64,000 nucleotides of DNA from Allokutzneria sp. NRRL B-24872 (GTDB lineage: Bacteria; Actinomycetota; Actinomycetes; Mycobacteriales; Pseudonocardiaceae), in NCBI RefSeq assembly GCF_002155965.1, contig NZ_MUMH01000064.1, positions 102,848 to 166,847 of the forward strand. Reading direction: 5' to 3'. Position 1 is the stretch's first letter; each line of letters begins with the position of its first letter. Positions 43,873-53,086 of the stretch are shown piece after piece. A model generated the notes under the pieces. The model ran no database searches. It worked only from the letters and a program-made list of their open reading frames with translations, and had not been told where the DNA came from. The translations under genes were made by a program, and so were the position numbers.

Positions 43873-44766
43873 TCAGGAGCGGCCGCGGCGGCGGTAGGCC
43901 ATGCCCGCCGCCAAGGCCCCCGCGACGACCCCAGCGCCCAGCACCGTGGGCACGCCGATCCTGGCCGCCTTGCGACCGGTGCGGAAGTCCCGGACCTCCC
44001 AGCCGCGCGCCCGCGCCACGTCGCGCAGGCCCTGGTCGGGGTTGACCGCGACCGCGGTGCCGACGACCGAGAGCATCGGGACGTCGTTGACGGAGTCCGA
44101 GTAAGCCGTGCAGCGGCGCAGGTTCAGGCCCTCGCGGGCGGAGAGCGCGCGGACCGCGTGCGCCTTGCCCGGCCCGTGCAGCAGATCGCCGACCAGACGG
44201 CCGGTGTAGACGCCGTCGACGCTCTCCGCGACCGTGCCCAGCGCGCCGGTCAGGCCGAGCCTGCGGGCGATGATCCGCGCCAGCTCCACCGGGGTCGCGG
44301 TGACCAGCCAGACCCGCTGGCCAGCGTCCAGGTGCATCTGCGCGAGAGCCCTGGTGCCGGACCAGATCCGGTCCGCCATCAGCTCGTCGTAGATCTCCTC
44401 GCCGAGGGTGACCAGTTCCTCGACCGAGCGGCCCGCGACGAAGGACAGCGCCTGCTCACGGCTGCTGCGGATGCCGTCCGCGTCCTCCTTGCCGCCGATC
44501 CGGAACTTCAGCTGCTGCCAGGCGAATCCGGCCAGGTCAGAGGTGGTGAAGTACTTCCGGGCGGCCAAGCCCCTGGCGAAGTGGAAGATCGACGCGCCCA
44601 TCATCATCGTGTTGTCCACGTCGAAGAACGCCGCCGCGGTCAGGTCCGGCGGCACGGCGAGGGCGGCTTCCAGCTCAGCGGCGGCGGCCTCGGCGGAGGC
44701 TTCGCCAGCGGCGATCGCCCGGGACTCCCGCTCCGAGCTGTCGACATCCCTGCGCCACAGTGGCAC
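43873..44766 (-). CDS. HAD-IB hydrolase (SerB1-like phosphatase, Rv0505c-like)
   Basis: This 297-residue protein has the HAD motif [18 protein letters not shown] (DxDxT), motif II in [12 protein letters not shown], and motif [17 protein letters not shown]. It ends with a possible C-terminal TM helix ([17 protein letters not shown]) and a basic tail. It belongs to the SerB/HAD-IB subfamily that dephosphorylates phosphoserine or lipid phosphates. The Rv0505c-like position is conserved. The start is GTG, with a long Ala/Glu-rich N-terminal helix. Confidence 0.88.
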   Translation of the reverse strand: MPLWRRDVDSSERESRAIAAGEASAEAAAAELEAALAVPPDLTAAAFFDVDNTMMMGASIFHFARGLAARKYFTTSDLAGFAWQQLKFRIGGKEDADGIRSSREQALSFVAGRSVEELVTLGEEIYDELMADRIWSGTRALAQMHLDAGQRVWLVTATPVELARIIARRLGLTGALGTVAESVDGVYTGRLVGDLLHGPGKAHAVRALSAREGLNLRRCTAYSDSVNDVPMLSVVGTAVAVNPDQGLRDVARARGWEVRDFRTGRKAARIGVPTVLGAGVVAGALAAGMAYRRRGRS

Positions 44767-44862
44767 CTCGGCGCCTCCGGTCCTTGATCGTCTGGCCTGC
44801 TGATGACCCGTTCCAGCGTAGCGATCGACCCGTGGCGCAACTGTGGGGATGTGCCCAGACGC

Positions 44863-45027
44863 TCAGCCGTCAGCGCGCGCCGCGGGCACGGCGGCGGGCG
44901 GTGGGACGGCGCTCAGCACGGCGAGCAGCCTGGCCTTCATCCGCTCGCGCGTCTCCTGGTCAGGGGCATCGCGAGGAGCGCAGCGGCGCAGCAGCGCCAC
45001 CACCTCGTCCTCGCGTTCCGCAGTCAC
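44863..45027 (-). CDS. 54-residue ORF in the RsbN anti-sigma position (possible remnant)
   Basis: GTG 45027 opens a 54-residue frame on the minus strand: VTAEREDEVVALLRRC, then APDQETRERMKARLLAVLSA and a Pro/Ala tail. It lies 69 bp downstream of the BldN-like sigma gene, where Streptomyces has rsbN, the membrane anti-sigma factor. The helix pattern RERMKARLLAVLSA is like the N-terminal sigma-binding part of DUF5667/RsbN-type proteins, but no TM segment or extracellular domain follows. It may be a truncated anti-sigma factor or a minimal soluble one. The assignment is inference from pattern and position. Confidence 0.45.
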   Translation of the reverse strand: MTAEREDEVVALLRRCAPRDAPDQETRERMKARLLAVLSAVPPPAAVPAARADG

Positions 45028-45096
45028 CGTCGCTCGTCCCTTCCAGACTGGACAAACGAGGTGATACCGGATCGGTTACGCCGCTATCAAGCCACG

Positions 45097-45726
45097 TCAG
45101 CGAAGGCTTCGGGGCAGCAGCTCCGCGAGCTTGCGCACGGCCCGGTGCTGGAGCGCCTTCACCGCGCCCTCGTTGCGACCCATCGCCTCGGCGGTCTCAG
45201 CGACCGAGAGCCCGTGCAGGAACCGCAGCACGATGCACTCGCGCTGGTCGGTGTTGAGCTTGTCGACGCAGCGCAGCACCTCGGCGTTGGTGGCGTCGCG
45301 CACCACCGACTGCTCGGGACCGGCGTGCTCCTCGCGGGTCTCGCCCAGCTCCGCGGTCGGCACCTCGAAGCGGTACCGGCTGGACTTCACGTGGTCGAGC
45401 ACCAGGTTGCGGGCGATGGTGATGAACCACGCGCCCACGTCGCGGCCCTGGTAGCTGACCGAGCCGATGCGGCGCAGCGCGCGCAGGAACGTCTCGCTGG
45501 TCACGTCCTCGGCGAGCGCGCGGTCGCCGAGCCGGAACAGCACGTACCGGTAGACCACGTCGACGTAGCGGTCGTAGAGCTCGCCGAAGGCCGCGACGTC
45601 GCCGTCCTGCGCCGCGGCGACCAGCCGCCACACATCGGTCATCGCCGCCTCATCCGGCACGGGACGCAGGGTCGTTCTGGTGGTCGGGGCAAGCCCTGAG
45701 CAGGCCCGGCCCAGTGGTTGGGTCAT
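45097..45726 (-). CDS. bldN: BldN-like ECF sigma factor
   Basis: This 209-residue protein has region 2 (GDVAAFGELYDRYVDVVYRY, then AEDVTSETFLRALRRI, WFITIARNLVLDHVKSSR) and region 4 (LRFLHGLSVAETAEAMGRNE, then GAVKALQHRAVRKLAELLP). These segments closely resemble BldN of Streptomyces, and the locus is close to glutaredoxin-rex-hemA as there. The N-terminal extension is about 28 residues, shorter than the long pro-sequence of BldN. An internal ATG at 45645 could be the true start. In Streptomyces it controls aerial hyphae genes. Confidence 0.78.
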   Translation of the reverse strand: MTQPLGRACSGLAPTTRTTLRPVPDEAAMTDVWRLVAAAQDGDVAAFGELYDRYVDVVYRYVLFRLGDRALAEDVTSETFLRALRRIGSVSYQGRDVGAWFITIARNLVLDHVKSSRYRFEVPTAELGETREEHAGPEQSVVRDATNAEVLRCVDKLNTDQRECIVLRFLHGLSVAETAEAMGRNEGAVKALQHRAVRKLAELLPRSLR

Positions 45727-45942
45727 CCGCCGCTCCCTTGCTCCGCTGCGTGAGGACGGCCACGCCGCCCGGGGCGGTTCGCCGAAGCATACGTCTTACT
45801 ACTCGCCGGTAGGTAGTGGCTGGTGCCACCGAGGGGGTGACGCACGCCGGGCGGATGCGTGACGTAGCACACCCATGACAGACTTCCCGTCCCGGGTAAT
45901 CCGCTTTCGGGTCACCCGGAATCGCCCAGTAGGAGGTCGCGC

Positions 45943-47391
45943 ATGTCCGTCGTCAACGTCGCCGATCTGGTGCGTGCGGCCGCCCAGCGGGGCCCCGCTC
46001 ATCCCGCGCTGGTCGACGCAGCCGACGGGCGCACGCTGACCTGGTCCGAACTGGACTCCGCGGTCAGCGCCGAGGCCGCGCGGCTGCGCGCCGACGGTGC
46101 CGAGCCCGGTGACCGGATCGCCGTGAAGCTGCCGACCGGCCTGCCGTTCTGCGTCGCCGTGCTCGGCGCGCTGCGCGCGGGCTGCGCCGTCGTCCCGATC
46201 GGCCCCGGTGTCTCCGATCGCGAGCAGGAGCGCGTGCTCGCCGACAGCGGCGCCCGCGTGCTGATCGACTCCGAGGACGTTCCCGCGCTCGACACCTCGT
46301 TCACGCCCGGCGAGTCCGTGCGCGGCGGCGAGGACCTGGCCGTGCTCGCCTACACCTCCGGCACGTCCGGCTCGCCGCGCGGCGTGATGCTGTCCCACCG
46401 CGCGCTGCTGGCCAACACCAAGCAGTGCTCCGAGCTGCGCCCCTGTCCGGTCACCGCAGCTGACCGGGTGCTGCTGGCGCTGCCGCTGTTCCACGTCTAC
46501 GGCCTGGGCCCCGGCCTGTTCCAGGTCTGCGCGAGCGGCGGCACCGGCGTGCTGCTCGCCCGCTTCGACGCGGACGCGGCGCTGGAGGCGATCGAGAACC
46601 ACCGCGTCACCACGCTCGTCGGCGTCCCGCCGATGTACACCGTGCTGCTGCGCCAGCCCGCCGAGGTGCTGCGCGAGCGCCTGGCCACCGTGCGGATCTT
46701 CACCTCCGGCGCCGCACCGCTGGACTACGAGGTCCTGCGCGGCATGCGCCAGATCACCGGCCTCGACATCTACGAGGGCTACGGCCTGACCGAGACGGGG
46801 CCGGTGCTCACCACCACCCTGGGCACCGGGCGGATCAAGCCCGGTTCGGTCGGCCAGGCGCTGCCCGGCGTCGAGGTCCGGCTGGTCGACTCCGACGGCG
46901 AGGCGCTGCCCGACGGCTTCGAGATGGGCGAGGACGCCGAGAGCACCGGCCTGGTCGCCGCGCGCGGGGCCAACCTGCTCAGCGGCTACTGGCCCGACGC
47001 TTCCGACGGCCCCGACGCCGATGGCTGGTTCCGCACCGGCGACGTCGGCTACTTCGACTCCGACGGCGACCTGCACCTGGTGGACCGCGCGGGTGACCTG
47101 ATCATCGTGAACGGCTTCAACGTGTACCCGCACGAGGTCGAGTCCGTGCTCGCCGAGCTGGCCGGGGTGCGCGAGTCCGCCGCTGTCGGCGTCCCCGACG
47201 ACACCACCGGCGAGGCCGTCAAGGTCGTCATCATCCGCACCGAGGACGCCGACCTCAGCGAGGAGAAGGTGCTCGCCCACTGCGCCGAGCGCCTGGCCAA
47301 GTTCAAGGTGCCGACCAAGGTCGAGTTCGTCGAGGTCCTGCCGCACACCGCGACCGGCAAGCTCGCCCGCCGCAAGCTCCGCGATCTCTGA
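45943..47391 (+). CDS. AMP-binding acyl-CoA synthetase-like protein
   Basis: This 482-residue adenylate-forming enzyme has the P-loop LAYTSGTSGSPRGVMLSH, A5 YEGYGLTETGPV, A8 WFRTGDVGYFDSDG, and the terminal Lys in TATGKLARRKLRDL. It is shorter than the other ligase in this window (527 residues) and lacks some of the middle segment. The substrate is unknown. It is divergent from the sigma factor gene across 216 bp. Two hairpins follow it. Confidence 0.88.
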   Translation: MSVVNVADLVRAAAQRGPAHPALVDAADGRTLTWSELDSAVSAEAARLRADGAEPGDRIAVKLPTGLPFCVAVLGALRAGCAVVPIGPGVSDREQERVLADSGARVLIDSEDVPALDTSFTPGESVRGGEDLAVLAYTSGTSGSPRGVMLSHRALLANTKQCSELRPCPVTAADRVLLALPLFHVYGLGPGLFQVCASGGTGVLLARFDADAALEAIENHRVTTLVGVPPMYTVLLRQPAEVLRERLATVRIFTSGAAPLDYEVLRGMRQITGLDIYEGYGLTETGPVLTTTLGTGRIKPGSVGQALPGVEVRLVDSDGEALPDGFEMGEDAESTGLVAARGANLLSGYWPDASDGPDADGWFRTGDVGYFDSDGDLHLVDRAGDLIIVNGFNVYPHEVESVLAELAGVRESAAVGVPDDTTGEAVKVVIIRTEDADLSEEKVLAHCAERLAKFKVPTKVEFVEVLPHTATGKLARRKLRDL

Positions 47392-47395
47392 CCCG

Positions 47396-47430
47396 GGAAG
47401 ACAAGCCTGTGGTTGCCGGGCTTGTCTTCC
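47396..47430 (+). terminator. 12-bp perfect hairpin after the AMP-binding gene
   Basis: GGAAGACAAGCC (47396-47407) pairs perfectly with GGCTTGTCTTCC (47419-47430) around an 11-nt loop, 4 bp after the stop. It is not followed by a T-tract but by GCTATAGTTGAG. Confidence 0.85.
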
Positions 47431-47447
47431 GCTATAGTTGAGGCGCG

Positions 47448-47490
47448 GACCCGTCCCACTCCAGTGGATCAACGGGTCTTGCTTCTTTTT
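47448..47490 (+). terminator. two-part hairpin with T-rich tail (intrinsic terminator or small RNA end)
   Basis: GACCCGT (47448-47454) pairs with ACGGGTC (47472-47478), and inside it CCACT (47456-47460) pairs with AGTGG (47463-47467). The run TTGCTTCTTTTT (47479-47490) follows, a canonical intrinsic-terminator tail that is rare at this GC content. A -10-like TATAGT lies at 47433-47438 just upstream, so a short independent transcript of about 45 nt is possible. Confidence 0.6.
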
Positions 47491-47496
47491 CGGGCT

Positions 47497-48153
47497 TTAC
47501 AGTGGCTGGGGCATTCCGCCCAATGCGCACACCTCGCCGAGGATGTTCGGGTACCACTGCCACATCACCCTCTTCGAGTCTGCTCGTAGGACGGTCATGA
47601 ACGCGGCGTATGCGATGAGGTCCGCCTGCTGCACCCATTGGCTCGTGTGCGATCCCTGGAACGACGGGTCTTCCAGAAGGCAGCGCGTGTCCAGCTTCAA
47701 GCCTCGGTGGGCGAGCCGGTAGGCCGGATCGGTGCCGTCTCCGTCCATGAACACCATGCCCAGTTCACCGGCCGTGTGCAGGCGTTCGTCGAGCATGGTG
47801 ATCAGGTCGCTGTAGAGGTCCGCCTTGGCCTTGGTGAAGTTCGTTCCCTTGGTCTCGCGGAAGACCGCGCCGACACGGACGCCGGGCAGAGCGGCGATCG
47901 TCCGAAAGGCATCGGCCATCACCTCTGTGCGGTTGGCCTTGCTGTGATCCCAGGGCGTTCCTCCCGTCGGGCGGAACCTCGTGGCGTGCAGTTCGTAGCT
48001 GGCTGGAACTCCCGTTGCGGTGTGCAGGTCGCGTCGCCAGTCGAGCCAGCACCTCAGTCCGCGCCGCCAGTCGGTGTCGAGCACTTCCACCCAGGCGTAG
48101 ACGGCCAGTCCGGACTCCTGCGCGCCGGAATCGTCGATATAGATCAACCGCAC
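47497..48153 (-). CDS. DUF3800 domain protein
   Basis: This 218-residue protein starts MRLIYIDDSGAQESG, the acidic motif typical of DUF3800 proteins with a predicted RNase H-like fold. It continues YELHATRFRPTGGTP, VRVGAVFRETKGTNF, a middle LGMVFMDGDGTDPAY and a C-terminal SQWVQQADLIAYAAF with Asp. These Asp positions could form a metal centre, but no activity is known. It is a single gene flanked by intergenic hairpins and lacks operon partners, consistent with acquisition by transfer. Confidence 0.85.
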   Translation of the reverse strand: MRLIYIDDSGAQESGLAVYAWVEVLDTDWRRGLRCWLDWRRDLHTATGVPASYELHATRFRPTGGTPWDHSKANRTEVMADAFRTIAALPGVRVGAVFRETKGTNFTKAKADLYSDLITMLDERLHTAGELGMVFMDGDGTDPAYRLAHRGLKLDTRCLLEDPSFQGSHTSQWVQQADLIAYAAFMTVLRADSKRVMWQWYPNILGEVCALGGMPQPL

Positions 48154-48306
48154 GACGCAAAGCTAGGTCAGCCCTGTGACAGTCCCGACCATCGTCAGGC
48201 AAGCGCCTAGGGCTGCGGGTGTGCACGGATAGTTGGACTTCCTAGTATCGGTGGCCCCACAATCGGACGGTCCGAGTTCTGAGCACCCGCGTGGAGGACC
48301 GCCGCG

Positions 48307-49464
48307 ATGAGCGCGCCCGTGATCGAACGCCAGCTGCCGACCGAGGAAGCCGCCGAGCTGCTCGCGCTGACCCGCGAGCTGGCCCAGCGCGAACTGGCCC
48401 CGAAGGCGGCTGAGGCCGAGGCGACCGGGGAGTTCCCGCGCGAGGTCTTCCGCACGCTGGGCCGCTCGGGCCTGCTGGGGTTGCCGTACCCGGAGCGCTA
48501 CGACGGCGGGGAACAGCCGTACGAGGTGTACCTCCAGGTCGTGGAGGAGCTGTCGCGAGCGTGGCTGGCGGTCGGCCTCGGGGTCAGCGTGCACACGCTG
48601 TCCTGCCACGCGCTGGCGAACTTCGGCACGGACGAGCAGCGCGAGCGGTGGCTGCCGTCGTTGCTGGGCGGGGAGAAGCTGGGCGCCTACTGCCTCTCGG
48701 AGCCGCACAGCGGATCGGACGCGGCGGCGCTGCGCACGAGCGCGAAGGCGGACCAGCACGGCGTCTACACGGTGCAGGGCACCAAGGCGTGGATCACGCA
48801 CGCGGGAGCGGCGGACTTCTACACGTTGCTGGCGCGCACGGGGGACGACGGCCCGAAGGGGATCTCGGCGTTCCTGGTGGACGCGGACACTCCGGGGATC
48901 TCGGTGGCGCGGCCGGAGCGCAAGATGGGCATGAAGGCCTCGCTCACCGCGCAGGTGATCTTCGAGGGCGCGCAGCTCCCGGCGGAGCGGCGGCTCGGGG
49001 CCGAGGGGCAGGGCCTCAAGATCGCGTTGGAGGCGCTGGACGCGGGGCGGCTCGGGATCTCGGCGTGCGCGGTGGGCGTCGCGCAGGCCGCGCTGGACGT
49101 GGCGGTCGCCTACGCGCGGGAGCGCACGGCCTTCGGCAAGGCGATCGGGGAGTTCCAGGGCGTCTCGTTCATGCTCGCCGACGCGGCCGCGGGCATCGAG
49201 GCGGCGCGGCAGCTCTACCTGTCGGCGGCCCGGCGCAAGGACGCGGGGCAGGCGTACTCCACGCAGGCGGCGATGGCGAAGCTGATCTCCACCGACATGT
49301 GCATGAAGGTCACCACGGACATGGTCCAGGTGCTCGGCGGCGCTGGCTATGTCGAGGACTACCCGGTGGAGCGCTACATGCGCGAGGCCAAGGTGCTCCA
49401 GATCGTGGAGGGCACCAACCAGATCCAGCGCATGGTGATCGGGCGGACGCTGCTCAAGGGATGA
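48307..49464 (+). CDS. acyl-CoA dehydrogenase
   Basis: This 385-residue FAD enzyme has YCLSEPHSGSDAAALRTSA (flavin-binding, signature 1), the middle beta-domain, the catalytic-base region AMAKLISTDMCMKV, and the terminal signature 2 VLGGAGYVEDYPVERYMREA with KVLQIVEGTNQIQRMVIGR. It oxidises an acyl-CoA; the chain length is unclear. GGAGG precedes ATG 48307. Its stop overlaps the glutaredoxin-like gene. An AMP-ligase nearby could feed it, but they are not in one operon. Confidence 0.93.
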   Translation: MSAPVIERQLPTEEAAELLALTRELAQRELAPKAAEAEATGEFPREVFRTLGRSGLLGLPYPERYDGGEQPYEVYLQVVEELSRAWLAVGLGVSVHTLSCHALANFGTDEQRERWLPSLLGGEKLGAYCLSEPHSGSDAAALRTSAKADQHGVYTVQGTKAWITHAGAADFYTLLARTGDDGPKGISAFLVDADTPGISVARPERKMGMKASLTAQVIFEGAQLPAERRLGAEGQGLKIALEALDAGRLGISACAVGVAQAALDVAVAYARERTAFGKAIGEFQGVSFMLADAAAGIEAARQLYLSAARRKDAGQAYSTQAAMAKLISTDMCMKVTTDMVQVLGGAGYVEDYPVERYMREAKVLQIVEGTNQIQRMVIGRTLLKG

Positions 49465-49709
49465 TTGAGCGCATGTCCCACGAAGTCACGCTGATGAGCC
49501 GGGCAGGCTGCCACCCCTGCGAGGTCGCCAAGGTGGAGCTGGCCCGGATCTGCGGTGAGCTGGGCGTGCCGTTGTCGGAGGTGGACGTGGACTCCGATCG
49601 CGAGCTGCGCGCGGAGTACGGGGACCGCGTCCCGGTGTTCCTGGTCGACGGCCGCGAGCACGGTTACTGGAGGGTGGAGGAGGCGCGGCTGCGGGCCGCG
49701 CTAGCCTGA
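49461..49709 (+). CDS. glutaredoxin-like thioredoxin-fold protein (Rv0508-like)
   Basis: About 78-82 residues: EVTLMSRAGCHPCEVAK carries the CxxC-type pair in CHPC, then YGDRVPVFLVDGREH with the cis-Pro turn (RVPVF). It is a small disulfide reductase-type protein, as found between serB1-like and rex/hemA genes in related genomes. ATG 49461 gives a 4-bp overlap with the upstream stop; ATG 49473 is the alternative. The redox partner may be mycothiol, which is an inference. Confidence 0.87.
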   Translation: MIERMSHEVTLMSRAGCHPCEVAKVELARICGELGVPLSEVDVDSDRELRAEYGDRVPVFLVDGREHGYWRVEEARLRAALA

Positions 49710-49862
49710 TCCCGGGCGGAATGCCCACATTTCGGCCTGGGAAATACCTGTTCGGGTGAGTGCTCGATGAGCTGGCCCGGGACCCCCTCCGCCGCCGCGA
49801 GTGGTCAACGACCTGCGTGTGGCCGGGTATTGTGCGGCTGGTTACGTCGGTCGGCCACGACT

Positions 49863-49891
49863 TTGTGCCTGCGTTCACAAGCGGCTACCGT
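49863..49891 (+). promoter_or_regulatory. Rex operator (ROP) within the rex-hem promoter
   Basis: TTGTGCCTGCGTTCACAA (49863-49880) matches the 18-bp ROP consensus TTGTGAANNNNTTCACAA at 12 of 14 defined positions; the right half is perfect. A promoter overlaps it: TTGTGC (49863-49868), a 17-nt spacer, TACCGT (49886-49891). In Streptomyces Rex represses its own rex-hemACD operon when NADH is high, and the same wiring is expected here. Confidence 0.82.
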
Positions 49892-49990
49892 GTGAACGTC
49901 GCCGTTGCGGCTGGAGAGCGGAAGACCCCACCTTCGCGGACGTCAGCTGCCGGGCGAACCATTTCCAGATTGCAGGCGAGGGAGAGCAGC

Positions 49991-50794
49991 GTGGCGGCGC
50001 AGCGGGACCAGGGGCACAACGGGGACCAGCCGCCCGCCACTGTCGCCGACGCACCCGCCCGCGAGGTCACCGCCCGCGATGTCCCGGCCGCCCGTGAGCG
50101 GGCCCGTGCCATTCCCGAGGCCGCCGTCGCCAGGCTCGCCGTCTACCTGCGGGTTCTCTCCGCGATGGGCGAGGACGGGGTCACCACGATCTCCAGCGAG
50201 GAACTGGCCGCCGCCGCCGGGGTGAACTCGGCGAAGCTGCGCAAGGACCTCTCCTACATCGGCTCCTACGGCACCCGCGGCGTCGGCTACGACGTGGACG
50301 TGCTGATCAGTGAGATCGAGCGCATTCTCGGCCTGACCCGCAAGCACAGCGTCGCGGTGGTCGGTATCGGAAACCTCGGCCACGCGCTGGCGAACTACGG
50401 CGGATTCCCGAGCAGGGGATTCCCGGTCGCCGCGCTCTTCGACGTCGATTCCGACCTGATGGGCGTCCCCGTCGGCGGCATTCCGGTCGAGCACATCGAG
50501 GACATCGAGTCGATCTGCCGCGAGCGCGAGGTCACCATCGGCGTGATCGCCACGCCGCCCTCGGTGGCTCAGGATGTTTGCGATCGTTTGGTCTCCGGCG
50601 GCGTGCAATGCATCCTGAACTTCGCACCAGTGGTTCTCGGGGTCCCCGACCACGTCGAGGTGCGCAAGGTGGACCTGGCGGTGGAGATGCAGATCCTCTC
50701 CTTCCACGTCGCCCGCCGCGCTGACGAGGCGCAGGCCGAGGTGACCGTGGACGGCACCCGGCCCGGCGTCGGCGAGGCGGTGGTCGGGCGATGA
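49991..50794 (+). CDS. rex: redox-sensing transcriptional repressor Rex
   Basis: This 267-residue repressor has an N-terminal winged helix ([40 protein letters not shown]) and a C-terminal Rossmann domain with [18 protein letters not shown] (NADH binding). It senses the NADH/NAD+ ratio and represses respiration and heme genes. An alanine- and arginine-rich N-terminal tail precedes it. GTG 49991 follows GAGGGAGAG. It overlaps hemA by 4 bp and an operator lies upstream. Confidence 0.95.
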   Translation: MAAQRDQGHNGDQPPATVADAPAREVTARDVPAARERARAIPEAAVARLAVYLRVLSAMGEDGVTTISSEELAAAAGVNSAKLRKDLSYIGSYGTRGVGYDVDVLISEIERILGLTRKHSVAVVGIGNLGHALANYGGFPSRGFPVAALFDVDSDLMGVPVGGIPVEHIEDIESICREREVTIGVIATPPSVAQDVCDRLVSGGVQCILNFAPVVLGVPDHVEVRKVDLAVEMQILSFHVARRADEAQAEVTVDGTRPGVGEAVVGR

Positions 50795-52134
50795 CCCTGC
50801 TCGCCGTCGGTCTGTCGCACCGCACCGCACCGGTCCGCGTCCTGGAACGCGCCGCTGTCTCCGGTGACGAGGCCGGGAAGCTGCTGGACGAGCTGCTGCG
50901 CTGCCCCAACGTCTCCGAGGCCGTGCTGGTCGCGACCTGCAACCGCGTCGAGGTCTACGCGGTCGTCGACGCTTTCCACGGCGGCCTCGCGGACGTCTCC
51001 GGCGTGCTCGCGCGCCAGGCGGGCACCGACGTCGGCCAGCTGTCGGCGCACCTGTACGTGCACTACGCGGCGCGCGCCGTCGAGCACCTGTTCCGGGTCG
51101 CCTCCGGGCTGGACTCCATGGTGGTCGGCGAGGCCCAGGTCCTCGGGCAGCTGCGCACCGCCTACGGCGAGGCCGACAAGGCCGGGACCGTCGGCAAGGT
51201 CCTGCACGAGCTGGTCCAGCAGGCCCTGCGGGTCGGCAAGCGCGTGCACAGCGAGACCGGTATCGACCACGCCGGGGCCTCGCTGGTCACCGAAGCCCTC
51301 GCCGATGCCGCCGCCGTGCTGGGCACGCTGTCCGGCCGCCGCGCGCTGATCGTCGGCTCCGGTGCGATGGGCGGGCTGGCCGCGGCGCACCTGCGCCGCG
51401 CGGGCGTGGCGGAGATCGTCGTCGCCAACCGCACCCCGGAGAACGGGCAGCGGCTGGCGGAGATCATCGCCGCCGAGGGCGTCGCCGCGCGCGCAACGGG
51501 CCTGTCGGAGCTGGACGTCGAGCTGGCGACGGCGGACGTGGTGTTCGCGTGCACCGGTGCCACCGAGGTGGTCATCGACGCGGGCATGCTCGCCGGGGCC
51601 AGCCGCGACATCGTGCTCTGCGACCTCGGCCTGCCCCGCGACATCGACCCGGCCGCCGCCGAGGTGCCCGGTGTGCGCGTGGTGGACCTGGAGAGCCTCC
51701 AGGCCCGGCTCAGCGACGCCGAGGCGGGTGCGGACACCAGGCTCGCCACCGAACTCGTCGCGGAGGAGGTGCGCGCCTACCTGGCCGCGCAGCGCTCCGC
51801 CGCGGTGACCCCGACCGTGACCGCGCTGCGCAGGCGCGCCGCCGAGGTGGTCGACGCCGAGCTGCTGAGGCTGTCGACGCGGCTGCCGGAGCTGGCGCCC
51901 GAGGTGCGCGACGAGCTGTCGCTGACGGTGCGCCGCGTGGTGGACAAGCTGCTGCACACCCCGACCGTGCGGGTGAAGCAGCTCGCCTCCGCGCCCGGCG
52001 GCTCCGACTACGCGGACGCGCTCCGCGAGCTGTTCGCGCTCGACCCGCAGGCCCCTGCCGCGGTCGGCGCACTCGATCCCTTTACCCATGGCGTCCACAG
52101 TGGACAGTCCGAACAGGACGGTGATATCCGGTGA
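50791..52134 (+). CDS. hemA: glutamyl-tRNA reductase
   Basis: This 447-residue enzyme reduces glutamyl-tRNA to glutamate-1-semialdehyde, the first committed step of tetrapyrrole synthesis by the C5 route. The catalytic Cys50 lies in [29 protein letters not shown] and the Rossmann segment [16 protein letters not shown] follow, with a C-terminal dimerisation helix. The start overlaps rex (ATGA), and the end overlaps hemC (GTGA). Confidence 0.97.
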   Translation: MTLLAVGLSHRTAPVRVLERAAVSGDEAGKLLDELLRCPNVSEAVLVATCNRVEVYAVVDAFHGGLADVSGVLARQAGTDVGQLSAHLYVHYAARAVEHLFRVASGLDSMVVGEAQVLGQLRTAYGEADKAGTVGKVLHELVQQALRVGKRVHSETGIDHAGASLVTEALADAAAVLGTLSGRRALIVGSGAMGGLAAAHLRRAGVAEIVVANRTPENGQRLAEIIAAEGVAARATGLSELDVELATADVVFACTGATEVVIDAGMLAGASRDIVLCDLGLPRDIDPAAAEVPGVRVVDLESLQARLSDAEAGADTRLATELVAEEVRAYLAAQRSAAVTPTVTALRRRAAEVVDAELLRLSTRLPELAPEVRDELSLTVRRVVDKLLHTPTVRVKQLASAPGGSDYADALRELFALDPQAPAAVGALDPFTHGVHSGQSEQDGDIR

Positions 52135-53066
52135 AGCCGAGACTGCGGATCGGGACGCGCGGCAGCGCGCTCGCTCTGGCGCAGACCGGCCTGATCGCCG
52201 CGGCGCTGGAGCGCGCGGGAGCAGAGATCGAGACGGTCGTCGTGAGCACCCCGGGGGACCGGTCGAGCGCTCCGATCGCCGAGATCGGGGTCGGGGTGTT
52301 CACCTCGGCACTGCGCGACGCGCTGGCGGCGAACGAGATCGACGTGGCCGTGCACTCCTACAAGGACCTGCCGACCGCGCCGGACCCCCGGCTCGTGCTG
52401 GCGGCGGTGCCCCCTCGCGAGGACCCGAGGGACGCGCTGTGCGCAAGGGACAACCTGACCCTCGGGGAGCTGCCGGTCGGCTCCACGGTGGGCACGGGAT
52501 CGCCGCGGCGGGCCGCTCAGCTGGAGGCCCTCGGCCTCGGGCTGACCGTGGTTCCGTTGCGCGGCAACGTGGACACCCGGCTCGGCAAGGTCACCTCAGG
52601 TGAACTCGACGCCGTGGTGCTCGCGAGGGCCGGACTCGCCCGCCTCGGCAGGCTCGACGAGATCAGCGAGACGCTGGACCCGTTGCAGATGCTGCCCGCG
52701 CCCGCACAGGGCGCGCTGGCGGTGGAGTGCCGGATCGACGACGTCGACGTGGAGCACCTGATCCGCTCCACGCTCGACGACGAGGCCAGTCGCGCCGCGG
52801 TTACCGCGGAGCGCGCGATGCTCGCCAGGTTGGAGGCGGGCTGCAGCGCTCCTGTCGGGGCACTGGCCGATGTGGTCGAGGACCTCGACGACGACGGGCG
52901 CACCGTGCTGCGCCTGTCGTTGCGAGGAGTCGCGGCGACCCCCCACGGGGACATGCTGCGCGCCTCGGCCATCGGAAACACGACAGCTGCTGAGCAGCTC
53001 GGCCGCGCGGTGGCCGAGGAACTGCTCGACCTCGGGGCCGCGGTGCTCAGCGGCCCAGGGGAGTGA
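52131..53066 (+). CDS. hemC: hydroxymethylbilane synthase
   Basis: This 311-residue enzyme polymerises four porphobilinogen units. [43 protein letters not shown] and the dipyrromethane cofactor-binding Cys in [12 protein letters not shown] are present. The GTG start overlaps hemA. It is normal in length and order within the rex-hemACD unit. Confidence 0.97.
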   Translation: MKPRLRIGTRGSALALAQTGLIAAALERAGAEIETVVVSTPGDRSSAPIAEIGVGVFTSALRDALAANEIDVAVHSYKDLPTAPDPRLVLAAVPPREDPRDALCARDNLTLGELPVGSTVGTGSPRRAAQLEALGLGLTVVPLRGNVDTRLGKVTSGELDAVVLARAGLARLGRLDEISETLDPLQMLPAPAQGALAVECRIDDVDVEHLIRSTLDDEASRAAVTAERAMLARLEAGCSAPVGALADVVEDLDDDGRTVLRLSLRGVAATPHGDMLRASAIGNTTAAEQLGRAVAEELLDLGAAVLSGPGE

Positions 53067-53086
53067 ATGGGAATGGGGATTGCCTG

